Shown in pieces: positions 1 through 7,688 of a stretch of DNA of 56,082 nt. The stretch is from NCBI GenBank assembly GCA_028292315.1, contig JAQGMO010000027.1, positions 1-56,082 of the forward strand, given 5' to 3'. The translations under genes were made by a program, and so were the position numbers. The first letter of the stretch is position 1. The number at the start of each line of letters is the position of its first letter. The DNA comes from Herminiimonas sp. Lineage in GTDB: Bacteria > Pseudomonadota > Gammaproteobacteria > Burkholderiales > Burkholderiaceae_D. Below the pieces are notes generated by a model that saw nothing but the letters and a program-made list of their open reading frames with translations, was not told the origin of the DNA and ran no database searches.

Positions 1-55
1 GTAAAGGAAGTTTTAGTGCAATATTTCAATATTGCATAATAAGAAGCAGGCGGAG

Positions 56-1219
56 ATGAAACGGTTTTCAATATTCCTGATTCTGAATTTCTGGGCCGTT
101 ACGGCGGCACTCGCGCAGAGTCCGGCAATGCCGGTCATGACAGCGAAATCCTGGCTGCTGCTCGATGCCACCACCGAGCAGGTGATTGCTTCTCACCAGC
201 CCGGTCTTCGGGTCGAACCGGCGTCGCTCACCAAATTGATGACCGGCTATATTGCCTGCGCCGCGGTCGAACAGAAAAAAATTCAACGCGATCAGATGGT
301 GGATGTGTCCGCCCGCGCCTGGAAGACCGACCGGGGCGGTTCCAGGATGTTCATTGAACCGGGAAAGCCGGTGAGTATCGGGGACCTGTTGCATGGCCTC
401 ATCGTCCAGTCCGGTAACGATGCGGCCGTCGCGCTGGCCGAAGCGATTTCCGGATCCGAGCCGGCATTTGTGGCTGAAATGAATCGCATGGCAAAAGTGA
501 TGGGATTGAAAGATACGCAGTTTGCCAATTCGCACGGGCTGCCTGATCCGAATAATTATTCGACTGCGCGCGATCTGGCTATCCTGGCTACCCATGTCAT
601 TTACGACTATCCCGAGTGCTACAGTATCTATGCGGTCAAGACCTTCACCTATAATGGCATCGCACAACCCAATCGCAACCGGTTGCTGGCGCCGGACCAG
701 GGCATCGATGGCATGAAGACCGGGCAAACCGCCGCATCCGGTTACAGCCTGATCGCTTCAGCCAGCCGGCAGCTCGGGACGGGCGCTGTTGCGGTCAACC
801 GGTCGCGGCGGCTGGTCGCCGTCGTGCTTGGCGCCGCGTCGGGAAATGCGCGTACCTTCGAAACCCAAAGGCTGCTGAATTGGGGTTTCAGGAATTTTCA
901 CACGATCAAATTGTACGCAGCCGGCGATGTGGTTGCGACGCCGATAATCTGGAAAGGCTTGCAAAAGGAAATTAAAGCGGGATTTACCGAGGACGTTATC
1001 ATCACCGTCCCGAGAGCGGCCGCCAGGAAAGTCAAATCGCATCTCGAAATAAAAGAGCCGTTGCTGGCGCCGGCCGCAGAGGGTACCCAGCTCGGACAGC
1101 TGAGGGTGACGCTGGATGACGCGGTGCTGGTTACAAGGCCGATTGTGGCGCTGGAAAATGTCGGGCAGGCTGACTTTTTCACGCGGATGCTTGACGTGAT
1201 CTGGCTTTGGATGCGATAG
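56..1219 (+). CDS. dacC: D-alanyl-D-alanine carboxypeptidase (PBP5/6 family)
   Basis: This enzyme trims the terminal D-alanine from peptidoglycan pentapeptides in the periplasm. An N-terminal signal peptide (about residues 1-20, ending ALAQ) is followed by the three penicillin-binding motifs: SLTK at residues 57-60 (serine nucleophile), SGN at 119-121 and KTG at 221-223. A PBP5-type C-terminal beta domain follows, and the last 20 residues form an amphipathic, Trp-rich helix of the kind that tethers this family to the inner membrane. I take ATG 56 because the signal peptide starts there; the reading frame also runs back to a TTG at 32. Length (387 residues) is normal. The symbol could equally be dacA or dacC. 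Confidence 0.93.
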   Translation: MKRFSIFLILNFWAVTAALAQSPAMPVMTAKSWLLLDATTEQVIASHQPGLRVEPASLTKLMTGYIACAAVEQKKIQRDQMVDVSARAWKTDRGGSRMFIEPGKPVSIGDLLHGLIVQSGNDAAVALAEAISGSEPAFVAEMNRMAKVMGLKDTQFANSHGLPDPNNYSTARDLAILATHVIYDYPECYSIYAVKTFTYNGIAQPNRNRLLAPDQGIDGMKTGQTAASGYSLIASASRQLGTGAVAVNRSRRLVAVVLGAASGNARTFETQRLLNWGFRNFHTIKLYAAGDVVATPIIWKGLQKEIKAGFTEDVIITVPRAAARKVKSHLEIKEPLLAPAAEGTQLGQLRVTLDDAVLVTRPIVALENVGQADFFTRMLDVIWLWMR

Positions 1220-1391
1220 AGCGGCCTGGGACGCCCGTACGGGCCAATGCCGGGCCTGCGATGCTCCGGCGCACAGACGACATCCGCAAACCGCTCTAAC
1301 CGCCTGACGAAGCGGCGCCTTTCGTCCGGAGCGAGCCTGGTGTAATCTCCGGGCGGCAGCGGATTCACCTTGAACATTGAAAGAACTGATT

Positions 1392-1961
1392 ATGAATGAA
1401 AATGAATTTACCCAGGAAGACTGGCGCAGGCTGTTACGCCACCTAGGCGAAAATCCCGATCGCCAGGGCTTGCGTGACACGCCGCAACGGGTTGACAAGG
1501 CATGGCAGCACTGGGTTTCCGGCTACCAGCAGGACCCGGCGGAAATTCTGAAAGTCTTTGAAGACGGCGCTGAAAAATATAATGAGCTTATCGTGGTGCG
1601 CGGCATCCCGGTCTACAGCCATTGCGAGCATCACCTGGCGCCGTTTTTTGGCACCGCCACGATCGGTTATACGCCGAACGGGAAAATTGTCGGCCTGTCA
1701 AAACTGACCCGCCTGGTCGAGTGTTTCTCGAAACGGCTGCAAGTCCAGGAACGGCTTACCATGCAAATTGCCGAATCATTCATGACGCATGTGCAACCGC
1801 TGTCGATCGGCGTCGTGATCCGCTGCCGTCATATGTGCATGGAAAGTCGCGGCATTCGTACTCCGGGGCAGGAAACCATTACGTCCGCATTGCTTGGCGA
1901 AATGCAATCCAATCTCGGATTGCGCACCGAGTTTCTCGCGCTGGCCAGGGAAAAGGACTGA
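1392..1961 (+). CDS. folE: GTP cyclohydrolase I
   Basis: This enzyme converts GTP to 7,8-dihydroneopterin triphosphate, the first step of tetrahydrofolate synthesis and one route to queuosine precursors. The 189-residue protein carries the family zinc site: Cys78 and His81 in the SHCEHH motif and Cys149 in the RHMCMESRG motif. The substrate-binding block around residues 95-120 (GKIVGLSKLTR) is intact. A TTG at 1377 lies in frame, but ATG 1392 gives the usual start. It stands alone about 170 bases after the carboxypeptidase. Many betaproteobacteria have more than one folE; whether this is the only copy cannot be told here. Confidence 0.95.
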   Translation: MNENEFTQEDWRRLLRHLGENPDRQGLRDTPQRVDKAWQHWVSGYQQDPAEILKVFEDGAEKYNELIVVRGIPVYSHCEHHLAPFFGTATIGYTPNGKIVGLSKLTRLVECFSKRLQVQERLTMQIAESFMTHVQPLSIGVVIRCRHMCMESRGIRTPGQETITSALLGEMQSNLGLRTEFLALAREKD

Positions 1962-1994
1962 CCTGCATGCCCGTGCCGATGCATGCGCAGAAAC

Positions 1995-4082
1995 TCAGCG
2001 CGGCGGCTGGTACTGCCGGACCAGGTTCTGCAAGCTTTGCAGCAGCGCGGAGTCGGCGCCCGACAAGGCACCGCCGGCCGCGAGCCCGGGCATGATTCCG
2101 GCAGCCGCCGGCGCAAGCGCTGTAGTGTAGGGAGAAGGAACCGGCGCATGTCGCGTGCGCGCCAGCCCGGGCCAATCGACCTGGTCGCGCCATGGATCGA
2201 TGGCTTGCAGGGCGAGCTGTTCAACCGGGTAGTCGACAATCGCTTCGGTATCGGCCTTGTCGAGAATCCGGCGCATTATGCTGTTCATGGTCGCTCCGTC
2301 GTTGTCGAAGCTGCCATGGCGTGTCGCCGTGCTGGCGCTGCGGCCCTGGAGCGCCGGCGTCACCGACCAGATCACTTCGCCGTGGGCATTGGCGCCCCCC
2401 AGACCAAATAGCTGCTTGAGTTCCGGATCGCCGCGCAGGCAAATCTCGAGCCCAAGGATCGGCGTCTTGCGTTCCGGTTCGAGCGCCTGATAAATCAGGT
2501 AAAGCAGCGATTTTTGGTAAATCCCCATGCAATCGTCATCCAGCTCGAAATCCTTGCGCATCGTGTAAATCATCAGCTGGTCGATTCCCTTGCCGGGACC
2601 GCTACGGTTTTTCATCAAATCCTTGAAGACATCGGTCCGTACTGCCGGCGCCATGAAGTGCACCGAGCGGAACGGCGGCACGCCGAGGTCGAGCGCAGTG
2701 GGAATGAAGTGGGCATGGAAAACGGCGCCAGCGCTGTGCCCGGCGGCGTGCAATTCCACCTGGCCGGCATGTTGCGCGCAGAATTCGGCAAGCTTCTGCG
2801 CCACGTAATGCGCGCCGCCTTCCGGCTGCGCCGCCTGATGGCCGCCGTCGGCCGGCTGCCCGGCCGCGGAAGCAAGGCGTGCGCTCAGCTTCATGCCGGC
2901 CCAGATGCGCGGGCCATGCAGCGCCCGCACGGTTTCCTCGATGAACAGGTCGGTGGTGTAATCGAAAACATCGCGCGGGGCGAGCCCGGCGGCGTTCTGG
3001 TTGGCCCGCTCGAGCAGCTGTCCAATGGTCTCGAGCCCGCCGGTTTCCCAAACAAAGAAAATCGGGTAGACCTGGTTCGCTTTCCACCAGTCGGCAGCCT
3101 GCTGCGCAATTTGAAGGCCGACCGATTCACTGTTCAGCCCGCCATGCGCATAGAACATGATCCGCAACGGGTCATTGCGCCGCCGTGCCTGCGCCAGCGC
3201 GGCCGGTAAATATTCTTCGAACATGGCGTCCACATCTTCGCGCGACGTTTTCCACTCGCCTTCGGATGAAAACTGACCCATGTTCAGATCGACCAGGTGC
3301 GGGCGCAGCGCAAGCAGGCGCGCTGCGTCAAGCCCGAATGTCCGCATCGATTCCGCGCCGGCCGGCGCCGGGAATGCCGTTTCGACGCCATACACCGTCG
3401 CCGCCTCGGCCGGCTCCGCATCCGCCGGTTCCCCGGGTCCGGCCGGCGATTGCGCAAACATCCGTAATGCATCATCAACCACCTGGCGCGACAGCAGCGC
3501 ATCGGCGGATAACGGCGCGAGGCTATCCTGCGGCTGCGGCTGCGGCAGCCCCGCTGCCTGCAGCGCGGCAACCTCGCCGATAATCCGGGTATAGCTGATA
3601 CTGTTTCCCGGACAGGTTTTCCCCGACATCATGTTATGGAACATAAGTGAGCCCGGTGCCAGGCCGAATTTATTCTGCACGCGCGCAATGACTTCCAGCG
3701 CGGTGCGACGCTGTTCGCCGTCGAATGGATCGCGGCCGTTGTCGAAGTCGCCAATCATCTCGAACATGAACGGGCCGGCAGTGGCCGTGCCGTTCTGGCC
3801 CGAAGCGCTGGCAGGCGGCTTATTCCAGTTGCGGCCCAGCCAGATGCTGCCGTCTGGCGCGATGGTAATGTGCTGGGCAATGTCGGACCAGTGATTTTGT
3901 TCGGTATGGTAGCGCCACATCGACACGATTGTGTCCAGTCCCCGGTATTGCGCGCGGTTGGGCCGCCAGGTGTGGTGCATGTGGACCGCGTTGATTTTGC
4001 GGGTAAACGGGAATTGATCGAGGAGGGTGGCGAACTGATCCCGGGTGACTTGTCTGAAGGCGGGTTGCATGATGTTCTCCAT
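1995..4082 (-). CDS. Zinc amidase (PGRP/amidase_2) fused to a lipase-like alpha/beta-hydrolase
   Basis: This 695-residue protein has two apparent catalytic domains. Residues about 25-180 resemble N-acetylmuramoyl-L-alanine amidases of the AmpD/PGRP type: an HMHHTW motif near residue 34-39, a DGSIWLGRNW strand, and FHNMMSGKTCPG, which would supply the second His and the Cys zinc ligands. A Pro/Ala-rich linker (about 180-250) leads to an alpha/beta-hydrolase-like domain with an HGG oxyanion-type motif, a GHSAG nucleophile elbow and a late RHGSFDND histidine motif. No signal peptide is visible, although peptidoglycan is periplasmic. Met5 (position 4070) also has a good ribosome site. Function is not known; a secreted lytic effector is one possibility, purely inferred. 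Transcribed away from folE and the flagellar locus. Confidence 0.75.
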   Translation of the reverse strand: MENIMQPAFRQVTRDQFATLLDQFPFTRKINAVHMHHTWRPNRAQYRGLDTIVSMWRYHTEQNHWSDIAQHITIAPDGSIWLGRNWNKPPASASGQNGTATAGPFMFEMIGDFDNGRDPFDGEQRRTALEVIARVQNKFGLAPGSLMFHNMMSGKTCPGNSISYTRIIGEVAALQAAGLPQPQPQDSLAPLSADALLSRQVVDDALRMFAQSPAGPGEPADAEPAEAATVYGVETAFPAPAGAESMRTFGLDAARLLALRPHLVDLNMGQFSSEGEWKTSREDVDAMFEEYLPAALAQARRRNDPLRIMFYAHGGLNSESVGLQIAQQAADWWKANQVYPIFFVWETGGLETIGQLLERANQNAAGLAPRDVFDYTTDLFIEETVRALHGPRIWAGMKLSARLASAAGQPADGGHQAAQPEGGAHYVAQKLAEFCAQHAGQVELHAAGHSAGAVFHAHFIPTALDLGVPPFRSVHFMAPAVRTDVFKDLMKNRSGPGKGIDQLMIYTMRKDFELDDDCMGIYQKSLLYLIYQALEPERKTPILGLEICLRGDPELKQLFGLGGANAHGEVIWSVTPALQGRSASTATRHGSFDNDGATMNSIMRRILDKADTEAIVDYPVEQLALQAIDPWRDQVDWPGLARTRHAPVPSPYTTALAPAAAGIMPGLAAGGALSGADSALLQSLQNLVRQYQPPR

Positions 4083-4582
4083 CGGTTATCCCTGTTTAGC
4101 CAGGGCGAAATTTTTTCGCACGCCGCCGGCGCCGCGTCCGGGCATTGTCCCATCCGGCCCAGGCGGAAACCCCTATAAATCTCAAACTGCCGTCAGAACG
4201 GCGCTCGATATTCGGCTCGTTCACCTATATGTAAGTATGTAACCTCCGACCATGTAAAGATGCATACGATTTCCTGGTTCGGTGGTGAAAAAGGGGCGTT
4301 TCGCGTGAACGATCGCACTTGCAGCAGTGAACCAATGCAGGGATTTCTAATCTAGATCAGGGTTGAAGATTGCTCTTAAACGCACTTGGCACATTGACTG
4401 AACAGCGTCTTGCCGTTACGGAGCAGGGCTCACAATGCAGGCAAGTATTACTATTGGTTGAACCATTTTTTGATGATTGGTTATGGCGGTGAACCTGCGG
4501 AATATTCTCTGCCGGGCTTGAAAATTTGTTGAGGAGCCGCCATTTACCATTATCCAGAGTTGCTGTCAGGATGGGATAAAAA
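4083..4582. other. Intergenic region upstream of the amidase-hydrolase gene
   Basis: No convincing gene is seen in this 500-base stretch. The part next to the reverse-strand amidase-hydrolase gene must hold its leader, and includes a GCGAAA-TTT-TTTCGC hairpin at 4105-4119. The rest is moderately AT-rich. An antisense frame at 4357-4686 looks unlike a real protein. Confidence 0.5.
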
Positions 4583-4972
4583 GTGGAATCCGACTTATGT
4601 GAAAAAGTAGATATCTCGCGTATCGAGATAGAACGCGTGGATGGCTTGCCTTCGAAGGCAAGGGTGTCCTCGATCGAGGCAGCCAACAGGGTGCTCGACA
4701 GCTGGGCCGACTCGCCGCCGGAATCGGGCGCGGGCGAATGCGATTTTCAAATCGTTTTTGAAGACGGCTTCCGTTATCGCGGTCATTATCGTTTGAATAA
4801 ATCGCAAAAGCGCATTTCCTTGTCGCGCTATGTCCGCAAACAGTTGACCGCTCTGGCCAGTGCGAAAAACGTCGCCGATCTTGTCAAGGCCAGCGGTCTG
4901 GCCATTGTCGGTACGCCATGTGACGACCCGGCTGAAAGCGCACGTATTGCCCTGGCGCATTACAACATCTGA
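4583..4972 (+). CDS. Hypothetical protein
   Basis: A 129-residue frame starting at GTG 4583, preceded by a purine-rich AGGATGGGA stretch that could serve as a ribosome site. I do not recognise the family. The protein looks soluble, has no signal peptide or membrane segment, and has a mixed acidic/basic composition with two cysteines, ending in a helix-like Ala-rich region. It sits about 660 bases before flhD in the same orientation. It may be a real small regulator or housekeeping protein; the evidence is frame length, protein-like composition and codon use similar to neighbours. Confidence 0.55.
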   Translation: MESDLCEKVDISRIEIERVDGLPSKARVSSIEAANRVLDSWADSPPESGAGECDFQIVFEDGFRYRGHYRLNKSQKRISLSRYVRKQLTALASAKNVADLVKASGLAIVGTPCDDPAESARIALAHYNI

Positions 4973-5236
4973 TCGTTCGCTGCCGGTTCGTTTCAAAAAA
5001 TATTCTGAAATGCCGCAGTCCGGCTGGCGCTTTACGTCAGGCCAGGGGGCGGCGTTCGGCAAAAACGGATCATTTAATAACGCTTACCGGTTTAGGCAAA
5101 AGCCCCGAGATAGATGAAAGATTTAATACGCGGGAGACCCAATCTTTAACTGCTGTTAAATCTTGTATGGACGAGCTTGTTTAAAGTTAAAACGATATTG
5201 GCATCGATTGAGTGCCTCAAGAAAGTATTATTTAAA

Positions 5237-5265
5237 TTAAAATTCCATGTGGAAATTGGTAGAAT
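5237..5265 (+). promoter_or_regulatory. Candidate sigma-70 promoter for flhDC
   Basis: TTAAAA (5237-5242; 4 of 6 to TTGACA), a 17-base spacer and TAGAAT (5260-5265; 5 of 6 to TATAAT). The spacer contains the inverted repeat TTCCA-TG-TGGAA, a possible regulator site. This would leave a leader of about 360 bases. Confidence 0.35.
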
Positions 5266-5280
5266 GTTATGATTCAGGGC

Positions 5281-5307
5281 TAAAGTTTTAGAAAACTGAT
5301 CCGATAC
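5281..5307 (+). promoter_or_regulatory. Sigma-28 (FliA)-type promoter upstream of flhD
   Basis: TAAAGTTT at 5281-5288 is a perfect -35, followed by exactly 11 bases and TCCGATAC at 5300-5307 (6 of 8 to GCCGATAA). Expected start near 5314, in the same direction as flhD, 319 bases before its ATG. It would make flhDC transcription, or a short leader RNA, dependent on FliA. Confidence 0.55.
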
Positions 5308-5632
5308 CTAAGTTAACGATGAACAAAGTGTGGTTCATGTATCTTAAAAACAACACTGTAGAAGGAAAAAGTTAGTTTCCTCGTGTTCCATAGACTTATC
5401 TAATGCGTTTGGTCAGCGCATAAACCGTGAACTTTCACCGGCTGCCGTAGCGTGTCCCGCTGCGGAAAATGCCGGCTTTCTGCATTTTGTAAGACAAAAT
5501 CTTACTGTCCCATTGGCATTATGCTGTCAAAAAATACAGGGTTGATCCTATTTCTACACTGCAACATACAGACCAGAATTTGTCTCATAGGAAATTAATG
5601 CAGTTTGGAAATAGTTAATCCGGAGAAATAAT

Positions 5633-5950
5633 ATGGACATGAGCAACATGATGGCTGAGATCCGCGATGCCAACCTCAGCTACCTGATGCTGGCGCAGCA
5701 AATGATTCGTTTCGATAAGCCAACCGCAATCTTCCGGCTTGGCATAGGTTCCGACATCGCCGACATTCTCGAAAAGCTGAGCGCGCCGCAGTTGCTCAAG
5801 CTCGCCGGCGCCAACATGATGCTCGCGCGTTTTCGTTTCGACGATAACGCTATCCTCAGCATGCTTACCGATTACAGCAAGGACCGGTCGCTGGCGCAGT
5901 CGCATGCAGCCATCCTGATGGCTGGGCAACCGGTTGAAGCGATTGCCTGA
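5633..5950 (+). CDS. flhD: Flagellar transcriptional master regulator FlhD
   Basis: FlhD pairs with FlhC to form the FlhD4C2 activator that switches on class II flagellar promoters. The 105-residue length is typical of betaproteobacterial FlhD, and the sequence shows the all-helical fold with the family signature LSYLMLAQQMIR near the N terminus and a dimer/DNA-contact helix region around residues 55-85. ATG 5633 follows a GGAG site. flhC begins 92 bases downstream, so the two are surely one operon. The long AT-rich upstream region suggests many regulatory inputs. Confidence 0.95.
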   Translation: MDMSNMMAEIRDANLSYLMLAQQMIRFDKPTAIFRLGIGSDIADILEKLSAPQLLKLAGANMMLARFRFDDNAILSMLTDYSKDRSLAQSHAAILMAGQPVEAIA

Positions 5951-6042
5951 ACCGGAAGTTCGGCAGGCGTCAACGCCTGGCAATACCTCCGCATTACCTC
6001 TTTTTCCAATCGCAACACGCGTACAGTCACGGAAGCTAGCAC

Positions 6043-6630
6043 ATGGCAAATAAAAGCCTGGTATCGGAAGCAAGGGAAATTCGCCTTGCCATCGACCTGA
6101 TCAACCTTGGCGCGCGTCTGCAACTGCTTGAACTGGAAACTTCCCTGTCGCGCGAGCGCCTGTTGAAGCTGTACAAGGAATTAAGAGGCGTGTCGCCGCC
6201 GAAAGGCATGCTGCCTTTCTCGACCGACTGGTTTATTACCTGGCAGCCGAATATTCATTCTTCGCTGTATATGAATATTCATCGTTTCCTGGTTGAGCAT
6301 GCCCATGTGTCAGGCATTGAAGCCGTGATGAAAGCCTATCAGCTCTACCTGGAGCAAATGCCGCCGGAAGAAGGCGAGGAAGCGGTGCTGTCGCTGACCC
6401 GGGCCTGGACTCTGGTCCGCTTCTTCCAGAGCAAAATGCTGACAACCACCTGCTGCCACAAATGCAGCGGCCATTTCGTGACTCATACATTCGACCTTCA
6501 GAGCAACTACACTTGCGGCTTGTGCCAGATGCCTTCGCGCGCCGGGAAGAAAAAGAAATCTGCCGATGTCGTTGAATACTTCCTGCACCATGCCACCGCA
6601 GGCGCGGCGCCCACCTTGAACGCGGCCTGA
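6043..6630 (+). CDS. flhC: Flagellar transcriptional master regulator FlhC
   Basis: FlhC is the main DNA-contacting subunit of FlhD4C2, which recruits sigma-70 RNA polymerase to class II flagellar promoters. The 195-residue protein has four zinc-binding cysteines, Cys138, Cys141, Cys158 and Cys161, matching the family zinc site, and a basic tail (GKKKK) after it. The N-terminal helical region begins with the family-like EAREIRLAIDLI segment. It follows flhD by 92 bases and is followed after 9 bases by a membrane methyltransferase gene, so that gene may belong to the same transcript. Confidence 0.95.
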   Translation: MANKSLVSEAREIRLAIDLINLGARLQLLELETSLSRERLLKLYKELRGVSPPKGMLPFSTDWFITWQPNIHSSLYMNIHRFLVEHAHVSGIEAVMKAYQLYLEQMPPEEGEEAVLSLTRAWTLVRFFQSKMLTTTCCHKCSGHFVTHTFDLQSNYTCGLCQMPSRAGKKKKSADVVEYFLHHATAGAAPTLNAA

Positions 6631-6639
6631 TCTTTACGC

Positions 6640-7491
6640 ATGGAGCGCCGGGCGGGCGATCCCGCTGACGAGGCGCTACCCATGGCAGGCGCCATCCCGG
6701 CGACGCCGGTTCCTGATCCGCGCCGCACCCGCATCTTCCGCATTCCGGCATTGCATGCGCTCGCATTGCAAGCCTTATCCTTGCTGGCAGTGATCTTGCT
6801 ATTGCATGCCGGCTGGATGCTGTTCGGGTTGCGGGCAAATATTCTGTTCGCCGCCTTTCTGCAGGGCGCGCTCGCCGCGATCCTGTCATGGCGGCGGCTC
6901 GCGCCCTGGTGGATCGCGATCCAGTTCGTGTTCGCGCCGGCCCTGATCGCCGCGCAGTCGCTGCAGGTGCCGCCTCTTTTTTTTCTCGCCGCATTCGCTC
7001 TGCTGCTCGGCCTCTACTGGACCACTTTCCGCACCCAGGTGCCGTTCTATCCTTCGGGCCCGCGCACCTGGGAAAGCGTCGCCGGCCTGCTGCCTCAGCA
7101 GCCGGTGCGCTTCATCGATATCGGCAGCGGGCTTGGCGGGCTGGTGCTCGATCTTGCGCGGCGCCGGCCGGAAAGCAGTTTCACCGGGATTGAAGTCGCG
7201 CCGCTGCCGTGGGCGGCCAGCCGCGCGCGCGCATGGTTCGCGCGGCGCCGGCACGGCGGCGCAAGCCGGTTCCTGCGCGGCGATTACAATCGCCTGGACT
7301 TGGCGCAGCATGATGTGGTGTTCGCCTACCTTTCGCCGGCGGCCATGCCGGCGCTGTGGCGCAAGGCCGCCGCTGAAATGCGTCCGGGCTCGCTTTTGCT
7401 GAGCTATGAATTCCCGGTGCCCGATGCGGCGCCCGATCTGGTTGTGCATGCCGAAGCAGGCGGCCCGGCCTTGTACGGCTGGCGGATGTAA
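6640..7491 (+). CDS. Membrane-anchored SAM-dependent methyltransferase-like protein
   Basis: A 283-residue protein with three to four hydrophobic segments between about residues 28 and 130, followed by a cytoplasmic Rossmann domain. The SAM-binding motif I (DIGSGLGG) lies near residue 160 and an acidic strand end (GIEVAP) follows, as in class I methyltransferases; later motifs (VFAYLSP, PGSLLLSYEF) also fit. The substrate is unknown. Its gene lies 9 bases after flhC and before motA, which hints at a flagellar or envelope role, but that is inference from position only. Met15 is an alternative start. Confidence 0.7.
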   Translation: MERRAGDPADEALPMAGAIPATPVPDPRRTRIFRIPALHALALQALSLLAVILLLHAGWMLFGLRANILFAAFLQGALAAILSWRRLAPWWIAIQFVFAPALIAAQSLQVPPLFFLAAFALLLGLYWTTFRTQVPFYPSGPRTWESVAGLLPQQPVRFIDIGSGLGGLVLDLARRRPESSFTGIEVAPLPWAASRARAWFARRRHGGASRFLRGDYNRLDLAQHDVVFAYLSPAAMPALWRKAAAEMRPGSLLLSYEFPVPDAAPDLVVHAEAGGPALYGWRM

Positions 7492-7530
7492 GCGGTGCCG
7501 GCAATGCGCCGGCAATGCTCCATTCACCGC

Positions 7531-7557
7531 TCAAGTTTTCCCGATTCCGTCCGTTAC
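7531..7557 (+). promoter_or_regulatory. Candidate sigma-28 promoter for motAB
   Basis: TCAAGTTT (7531-7538; 7 of 8 to the FliA -35) is followed by exactly 11 bases and TCCGTTAC (7550-7557; 5 of 8 to GCCGATAA). It lies 131 bases before the motA start and points the right way. motAB are late, FliA-dependent genes in enterics. Confidence 0.45.
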
Positions 7558-7688
7558 CGGGATGAACGCCGCTTTCAAGGCGCTATTCGACCGTTCATGC
7601 TGGCGGTCAAATTGCTACCCTGAAGCAGGCTTGATGCATTGCGCTCATGATGCAGATTGCGTCAACGCACCCGGACAGGAGTTTCACC

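Larger units (their letters stand above)
4973..5632 (+). promoter_or_regulatory. Long AT-rich regulatory region upstream of flhDC
   Basis: About 660 bases with no convincing gene, clearly more AT-rich than the coding DNA around it, as expected for a heavily regulated master-operon promoter. It contains a sigma-70-like candidate (5237-5265), a sigma-28-like promoter (5281-5307), inverted repeats TTCCA-TG-TGGAA (5243-5254) and GTAAGA-CAAAA-TCTTAC (5489-5505), and an AGGAAA/TTTCCT hairpin (5363-5381). An 18-codon frame (5319-5375) begins almost at the predicted sigma-28 start site but is too short to call a gene. A GGAG ribosome site precedes the flhD ATG. Confidence 0.6.

Noticed and set aside
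5196-5222. Second TAAAGTT-like word upstream of flhD considered as a FliA promoter
   Set aside because: The bases at the -10 position match GCCGATAA at only 3 of 8.
5319-5375. 18-codon frame just after the sigma-28 site upstream of flhD
   Set aside because: Too short, no ribosome site, and would be nearly leaderless; kept only as a note in the regulatory region.
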